A stretch of DNA of 64,000 nt from Bombardia bombarda (taxonomy: Eukaryota > Ascomycota > Sordariomycetes > Sordariales > Lasiosphaeriaceae), in the NCBI GenBank assembly GCA_030512295.1, contig JAULSR010000006.1, positions 310,001-374,000 of the forward strand, given 5' to 3'. Below the pieces are notes generated by a model. The model ran no database searches and had not been told where the DNA came from. It was given only the letters and a program-made list of their open reading frames with translations. The translations under genes were made by a program, and so were the position numbers. Positions 56,955-64,000 of the stretch are shown here, one piece after another; positions within the stretch are counted from its first letter, which is position 1; every line of letters starts with the position of its first letter.

Positions 56955-59052
56955 TTGTTTTCTTTTCTTCTTTGTTTTGAGACTTTTCAACAGTATCTTT
57001 TTTTCTGCGTCTGGTTGGTTGATGCTGCGAAGATCTCTCTTTTCCCTTTCACCTCTTTTTCTTCTCTTTCTTTTCTTTTTTGTATTGCCCCTTTTTTTTT
57101 CTTGCTCTGTTGAAGCTTCTTTTTTTCTCGTGCCCTCTCTTTTTTTTGCTCATCTCACGCCGATTCCATGGGTGAAGAAACTGTAGTCATCACTTGCTGC
57201 TTGCTTCAGGGCCAGACGAAACATGCAAGTCGCTCTGCCGTACATGTACATGGAGATTAGTAGGACCGACCACCAGACTGCCTGCTGCGCACATGCCAGG
57301 TGCTGTCCTGTGATCCTGGCAAGTTGCTTAATGGCACGGATGCATATGGGAGACTGGTTTTTTTTGGTGTCGTTTTCTTACTGCGCTGCCTGGAGTGGAT
57401 GATAGTATTTCGTCCTTTATCCACACCACACCACCTACCTACATTTCCCGCGCGCGGTGAATGGCAATAGGGTAGCGGGATGGAGCCATGTGCGCTCCAT
57501 GTGTATGCACAATGGATAGGTTGCATCAACGACTTTTTTCTGCTTTCCTTCTAGAAGCCGCGTTCATATATAAGAACTAGACCGCGTTGGATGGAGTGCA
57601 GCTGACTAGTCTAGCACCTGAGATAGTATTCTGGATGGCTGTTGGCGAATGGTCTGGTTGGAGCACACCAAACCAGTTTTTTTTACTTGAGGTGCGAATA
57701 CATACGGAGTAGCAGTACGAGTTGTATGCCCTGGTCACCACCAGCTCGGGCCGTCTTGTCCAAAAGCCACGCAGGCACTATCGAGTTCACGGGCTGGATG
57801 ATCCCCTTTTTGGTCTGCCCATGATTGAGGTTGGTCCATTTGCGCTTTACAGGCGGCCCCCGCCACAGTATGGATGGATATGGATATATGGATGGAGATC
57901 TAATTGGCGCCTGCGCTACGAACAGTGCCTTGAATACCTATGTATTGAATTCGGGCTGGTGCTCAGAGGGGACCTCAAGGGAGAGACCTGCTGGAGGGAT
58001 ACTGCCTGCAGGCGGGAGGGACCCTTCGACCAAGCTTTTTTTTGGTGGCCCTAGGGCCGCTTTTCGGTTGCCTTCCTTCCGTGCACGGACGGGCGGGCGC
58101 AGGCTCATTGCCCATGGGCCATGGCCCATTTGGAGGCGTCCAGATTGAAACAAAATCCGGAGCACGGGCGTCAACACTTGGAGGCACACGAGGCACCGAG
58201 ACGAGGAGGGCGCAAAGGTTGTAGTGTACGTAGGACGACGGATTTCACGGGAGATGCTACCCGTCGGGTACATGCGACACCATGCAATTGCCCAGGGGAT
58301 GCCTAACCAAAGTGGTGATGGTGCGAGGCAAAGGATGGGACGAACACTTACTTCGTACAGGGGATGGAGAATTGCCAGTTGATTGAAGTTGAACAATTGA
58401 CAATTCATTGATGAACTAAGCTGCGGCGAGGCCATCAAATTCGACATGCAAATACGCCCAACCAAATTGGCTGCAACATATCGACGTCGCACAAAACTCT
58501 GGAAAGTGTCTCCAGCCATCTTCCTTCAGGAAACGCGACTTTTTCGCGCCGTCGGGGCCTAGCCGCACCGCGCGTAATTGCAAAAGTTCTGACTTTTGCA
58601 ACAGACATCCTCCCGAATTGAGTTTCTTTTTTGATACTGTGCGCACAGTGAGTCCTGACCTTTTGGTGGCTGTCGAGGGGTGTGGGACCAAAAAGGTACC
58701 AGGTGTGATGGATGTGAAACTTGGTCCCGAAATCCCTGACAAGAGCACTGGCAAAAAAAAAAGTATGGCTCCCCGCGCTGGCCTCCTGCCCGCACGAAAC
58801 AACCTAAACCAGAGGCTGGGCGCGCGCGGTGGTGTGCCATCCATCCGTCCCTCAACCTAACAGTACGCAACACTTAGACCTGACCAACCAGCACCTACAC
58901 ACCCTCACGATATGTACATACCTATCTCTCCTTGATAAGAACATTGATTGGCAGAGCCTCGCGCCTGAGCCGCGGACTTACGCCGTACATTGGGTACAGT
59001 GCATACATGAATGACATGGCATGCCGCGGCAAATGGAATCACCCGGGTTTTT

Positions 59053-59080
59053 GAGAGTTGACAGTCGAGAGTTGACAGTC
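59053..59080. repeat. 14-bp tandem duplication
   Basis: GAGAGTTGACAGTC occurs twice in a row, followed by a diverged third copy (GAGAGTCGAGGATTGAC). Confidence 0.9.
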
Positions 59081-62000
59081 GAGAGTCGAGGATTGACTGG
59101 GCGCAAGCAATCGCACGCGCGCACGCATCATCGGTGAGGCTCTACACAGCAGGTATCCTCCCTCCCACTCGACTTACAAAACATCATGGCCCGCTCATCA
59201 CACAATCGGTCCGCCAGCCTTGGATGGCAAGAAAGTAAAGCGCCAATCATGGGCAGCAAGCAGCCCGTCCGTCATTCACACGCTCCCATTTCGGTGTGAT
59301 ACCAGAAGCCCTAGCACACGCCCCTGCTCTGCGTGCAGCGTTTTGCCGCTTTGGAGCAGCCTGATGACACCAGCCGACCGATCGGGGTCACAGCCTCGAT
59401 TATGTCGACCCAACAGCTTGAAGTAAAGTAAATGGATGGGCATGACAGAGAGGCTGAATAAAAACGAGATTTTCTTTTTCTTTTTTCGCGGTCGGCAAGC
59501 TCAAGCGGGCGGGCGAGCCTGCTTTGGCGGCCCTATTTTGGGCAGCAGGTGGGCGGGCGGGTGCTGCCATCATGGCTGACGACCAGCTGCAAGGACCAAA
59601 ACCAAACCTCTGCAGCCCAAAGCCCAAAGGGCTGGTTGCACGACTCCTCTCTCCAGTTTTTGCTTGCTCGGCGCGGTTGCCTGTTGGTGAGCCTCAGTGG
59701 TGTCTGGTGTGTCTATCTCTAGCGCCTGGCGCGCGCAGACGCCCCCACCCTCCTACTTTTCAGTTTTCAGTTTTCACTTCCCCACCTATTAGGCACGAAG
59801 TCGTGTACGTGTTGTGTGCGTGTGTGCGCGTTTGGTATTGACGTATACCCACCACATTCTCGATGAGTGTGGTACTATTACACCGGCGCCAATACCCCAA
59901 CCGCATGATAAGTGCAGGGAATATGTTGCAGAGCAAGCCAGCCCGAATTAAGAGTCACAGGCTTGGACGGACGAGAGAGCGGGAGACGGACAGAAAGGGG
60001 GAAAACCAGGCTCGGCAGTTGGGATGACATTTTGGCAGGGCCTCTTTTCCCCAGCCTGATGGACAAGTCCACTCCTCACTCACACTGTTCTTTCAGTGTA
60101 TGTACAGTGCAGCCAAGCCATACCAGCCCTGTGAGACTGCGGCGGGACTCGTGGTTGAACCGATCGCCTCCTGTGCCCCCCCTTGAGTCGCTACCTAAAG
60201 TCAGGTATCCTTAAGCACACACCCCTCCAACACCCGTATACAAGTCTGAGATGTAGACACAAGATGTAAACACGAATGGTTTTGTTGATATGTTTGCCTG
60301 TCTTCAGCTTTTGTCAGAGGCGGCTCTTTCTTTGTTTTTCGTTCGCCTCATTCTGAATTTGTAATTGTTTTCCTGTTTGTCTCGGCGGATTGCTTGCCTG
60401 TTTACATACATGATGATGTGAGTGCATCATCATCATGACGGGGAGCGTTGACTCGGCTGGGTCAATCGGATAAAGGGAAGTCCCTAACGGCTGACATATG
60501 CCGAACCGACCGACCAGCCAGGGCATTCTTCCACTCCGTGATTCATCACATGGAAAAACACACACCGTGTGAGAAGAGCCGTCTTTCAACTTGTTATGAC
60601 ACTTGAATGTTGCGGATACTGGACCCAGCCGCATGTTTAGTCCTGGCCGGTTTTATTTGGCCGGTTGGTTGGCCATGCAGCAGGCAGGCAGTCAGGGCTG
60701 TCGAGGTAAATCTTGCGGGGGTTTCATGGTCGGTTCAGCCCTATTCCACCAAGGCATTTACTGGTCGAGAGGCGCTGACAGTTTTGCGGCTCTGCTTGGG
60801 GGTTGTATCATGATACTTGAACGGCCGCTTTGTTGATTTGGGTTGTTGATTTGTCTGTCTTTTGTATGAGACCCAAGAATGAGGCGTTGTTGTTCTACTG
60901 GTCTGCCATGACAGGCTGTACGTTGTTGTGATGACGGCATTGTCTGACTGGCTGGTCACCACAGGAATGGCCATAACTAAGACTTGGATGGAATCAAAGT
61001 TGGTGTTGTTTAGGGTGGGCAAGGGGAGTTTGCCTGCTTCGGGGGCTTTATGACACTGCATCCATAATATTATCGTTGGGTCAGAGGTCATATCGCGGTC
61101 GAGCTATCCCCAGAGGTCAGCCTACCCCGTTCACGCTCACCACCTACCTACAAAGACATAATAAACATCACTAACAAAACATTGATATTGTAGTGTCACA
61201 AACAGGCGTCACTATAATGCATCATCCTTCATTCTTCACGTTGCCAATACACCAGAAAATCACTCTGCCTCGCATCAACATCAACCATGGACGTGAACAG
61301 CAACATGATGACGAGGCTCCCAGTCCCAGCCACAAGGAAAGCTAATCTTGGCGATGAGGGGAAAGACCGACACCCACCTCATCTGCAGCAATGTATTTTC
61401 TGCACATGTGCACGCAATACTAAGATGTCGTGTACCTACCTATCTGCCTCACCTACCCACCTACCTCTTTAATAGGGAGGTGAAGGCAAGCATGACCAGC
61501 ACGAAGTTCGGTGGTGGGTGGGTGGCAGCCAACGACCTCTTGGCACCCCATCCTATCCAATCCCATCCAATTCCAGGTCTTGTCTATACACAAGTGCACT
61601 ACAGCACCCGATTTGGAGTATTTTGGGCGGCTAACCGCCTGTGCATTACCTCCATATATTACGCCATGTGCACACACTGCACACAGTGAATAGGAAATCC
61701 AGCAATGGCGTGCGGCGCCCGCACACCCACCACACCCTCCACGACTTAACCACGGATCTCTCTACGGCGGCGACGGCGACGGGACCAGTAGCAGGCCCAA
61801 CCACCGATGGAGAGAGAGGCACAGCAGGGCACGCACCACACCGGTGGGAGGCACATGGCTTTTTATTCTCCTCCCCTCTTTTTCCTTGGAGAGAAGGCGG
61901 GTCGAACGGTTGTGATTTTATATCACTCAATAAGATGTTTTTCGTCACGCATGTTGCCGGTGAGTCCGATTCATCTTTTCACTTGCTTTCTGTGTTGTCT

Positions 62001-64000
62001 CTGTGAGAAGGTGAGGTGGTGTGGAGGGGGACATATACATACCGAATGTAGAATATACCTGAGGCTTGCATCCCAGGTAAAAGGTGCGAGGGTAGGTATG
62101 CAACCCCAGCCCCAGCCCCCGCGCGTTTTTATTATCATGGCATTAGCATTACTAGTGCAAAGTGAGGGGTCAAGGTTGTGAGTGATAGTAATGGGTCTGG
62201 TAGTGTAGGCGCCGTCTTCTCTTCACGCTGCTTCCCCGCCATGGTGCAGAACTGGAACTGATAAGCCACATTAGGTCTTACTACGCTCACATATACGCTG
62301 CTTATTTTTGGGATGACGGTGTGGCGTCCCCTCTTCTGGCTGCTTGTCGCTTTGCATCTGAAGAACGTGCTGCATGGGGCGTTGTAACTCTCAAGAATGT
62401 GGACACTGTGCTCCCAGTCACGTGAAAAAGGTACATGATCGTCGGCCGCAATGGACGCTGCTTCTTCAACCTTTCTCCCCACCCCCCGCATTTACTTTTG
62501 CCGGGTGTACGAATTACGAAGCAGTGAGATTCCTTCACGGCAGGCAGCAATCAGAAGGAAAATTATGATGTGTTTGCACAGATTGAGACTTTTGGCGATT
62601 CACCCGTCGGGATCGCGTCGGATGCGTTTCGGTAGGATCTTGGGTGCCGCCGCCGCAGACCAGCCACCGACCAAAACTTTTATGATTGAGGCACCGAGGT
62701 CTAAGCGCCGGCGCGGTGATATAGAACTCCCCAAGGGGTCCCAAGTGCCGCCCGTGATGATGGGTGATGCACAGGAACACTTTGTCCAAGGCATGTCTCA
62801 TCTGTCGCGGTTTGCTGATTGCCGGCACTGCTGCAGGCTGGTCGGATCGAGGCGCGACCTCTGGCTACCTGCCTCTGTAGAAAGCTTCTTTCTCCTCCAC
62901 CTTGTCCAGCATTGCACGAAGTCCACACCTATGTGCATTCCCAGGTGTCGGGTGTTTTGGTGCTACGATGACAGGAACCAGAACCACAGCTCATAGGTGC
63001 ACAGTAAACTGAATGCAGCGACGAGAGGTGCGGTAGATGAGCATGTGCATTACAGGGAAGATGGGGACTTTCTAGGTGGTTTATGCAGAGGCGATCGGTG
63101 CTAAAAGAGACAAAATTAATAAAGTTCCCGTCCCGCCGGCTGGCCCCCCCAGCGATTTCGAATCGGAACGGAAGGAGTTAGCGATAAATCCAGCATGAAG
63201 ACTGCAGATTACAGATTGGATGAGTGGGTCCTTTCCCGACTCATCCGGCCCAGACTGGCGACCAGGTCGCCCACGGCCAAATCGCCCGCTTTTTTTATGG
63301 AAGTATCCATCGTTGCTTGACTGCTTGGCCGCTTGCCCTCTTTTTCTTGATGACGTCGGGAGGAGAAGTGAACACACGTGCATGGCACACTTTTGCAGGC
63401 ATGGCAGATCCAATATAGATGCATTATCTTAATGCTATTATTGACTACTCAGGTCGCTCCATTACCTACACAGTGAATCACATTCGTCAAGTGATGACTT
63501 TCTCTCGCCTCGAGCCGTGTCGAATTGACAAATCCCCGGATTGTGCTTCTCCTTCAACCCAGAAATGGCAGCAGCACATCTCCATCTCGACACGGAAGGC
63601 GGGGTAAAACCTAGATTTCGTCCTTCTTCTTCCCTCCACCTCCTTTTTTCCCTCTGCGCTTCCTTCCTTCCTTAAATCCACCCACTCAGTGGAGTTCATG
63701 CCCATGCATGCATTGGATGCAACCTGGCCTGGACGGATTGCTTCCTGGTGGATGATTCCCTGCAAGCTGCCCCGCCATCCCCTGTCAATCTGACCTAATA
63801 AGGCCTTGGAGTGGCCGGCCCCGGGAGGGGAGGGGGTGTCTCCAGCTGCTGAAGGAAAACCACCGAGTGGGGAAGCTGGACATGGGGGCCAGAACTTCAT
63901 CCCATTACGAGGCTTTCGGAGTCCGGGAATGCGAGTGTTCGCGCCCTCACACTGTACGGCATTTAGTTAGATGAGATGCCAAGAGATATTACATATATCA

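Larger units (their letters stand above)
55321..64000. other. Gene-poor region of 8.7 kb
   Basis: No supported gene on either strand to the end of the window. Frames are short and mutually overlapping (longest about 190 codons, minus 57938-58519) without domains. The first 900 bases are probably the 3' UTR of the preceding gene. T-rich runs mark 57050-57150. It may include a long promoter of a gene beyond the right edge; the window ends in AT-rich DNA without a start. Confidence 0.5.

Overview
The window is nuclear DNA of a filamentous ascomycete, most likely a Sordariomycete. Genes on both strands carry short introns (about 45-110 bases, occasionally more) with GTRNGT donors and YAG acceptors. 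The gene set (RCC1/PIM1, YIP1, PAM16, BPL1, COA4, MGM101, an HVA22/Yop1-type protein, an ACS-family MFS permease, a fungal rhodopsin-fold membrane protein, a Cys-rich CXC protein) is fungal. Intergenic DNA has scattered TACCTAGGTA-type palindromes that I associate with Hypocreales and relatives; that placement is inference. No rRNA, convincing tRNA, CRISPR or bacterial operon structure was seen.

Layout. 0.7-4 kb: a seven-beta-strand methyltransferase gene, then a coiled-coil pseudogene with four in-frame stops and frame breaks. 4.8-6.6 kb: a three-exon Cys-rich (metallothionein-like) gene and a predicted membrane protein. 7.8-13.5 kb: RCC1-type Ran exchange factor, then YIP1 and PAM16 diverging from a shared promoter. 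13.5-21.4 kb: a repeat-rich accessory stretch with one new small three-exon gene (16100-16667), a 17-bp minisatellite, two diverged copies of a dispersed repeat, and a CorA-like gene that seems split into an N-terminal piece (17706-18433) and a C-terminal piece (about 20047-21095). 21.4-28.1 kb: a mucin-like single-pass surface protein and a rhodopsin/Pth11-like membrane protein with a one-base frame break in a G run. 29.9-34.4 kb: housekeeping block with BPL1 head-to-head with COA4, followed by MGM101. 35.7-40.4 kb: a TB2/DP1/HVA22 protein and the MFS permease. 42.3-44.2 kb: a coiled-coil protein built on a 15-bp repeat, interrupted by one in-frame TAG. 44.2-64 kb: a very gene-poor region whose only confident gene is a single-exon, disordered-plus-helical conserved fungal protein at 54043-55320.

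Functionally, several products are mitochondrial (PAM16 in presequence import, COA4 in cytochrome oxidase assembly, MGM101 in mtDNA maintenance) and several act in ER/Golgi membranes (YIP1, the HVA22-type protein). They are independent housekeeping genes, not a pathway cluster. No secondary-metabolite or defence cluster is evident. The most interesting places are the decayed or interrupted genes (2385-3960, 17706-21095, 42315-44219), the repeats around them, and the unusually large gene-free flanks of the 54 kb gene. Exon joins were derived by hand from frame, splice consensus and protein continuity, without transcript data.
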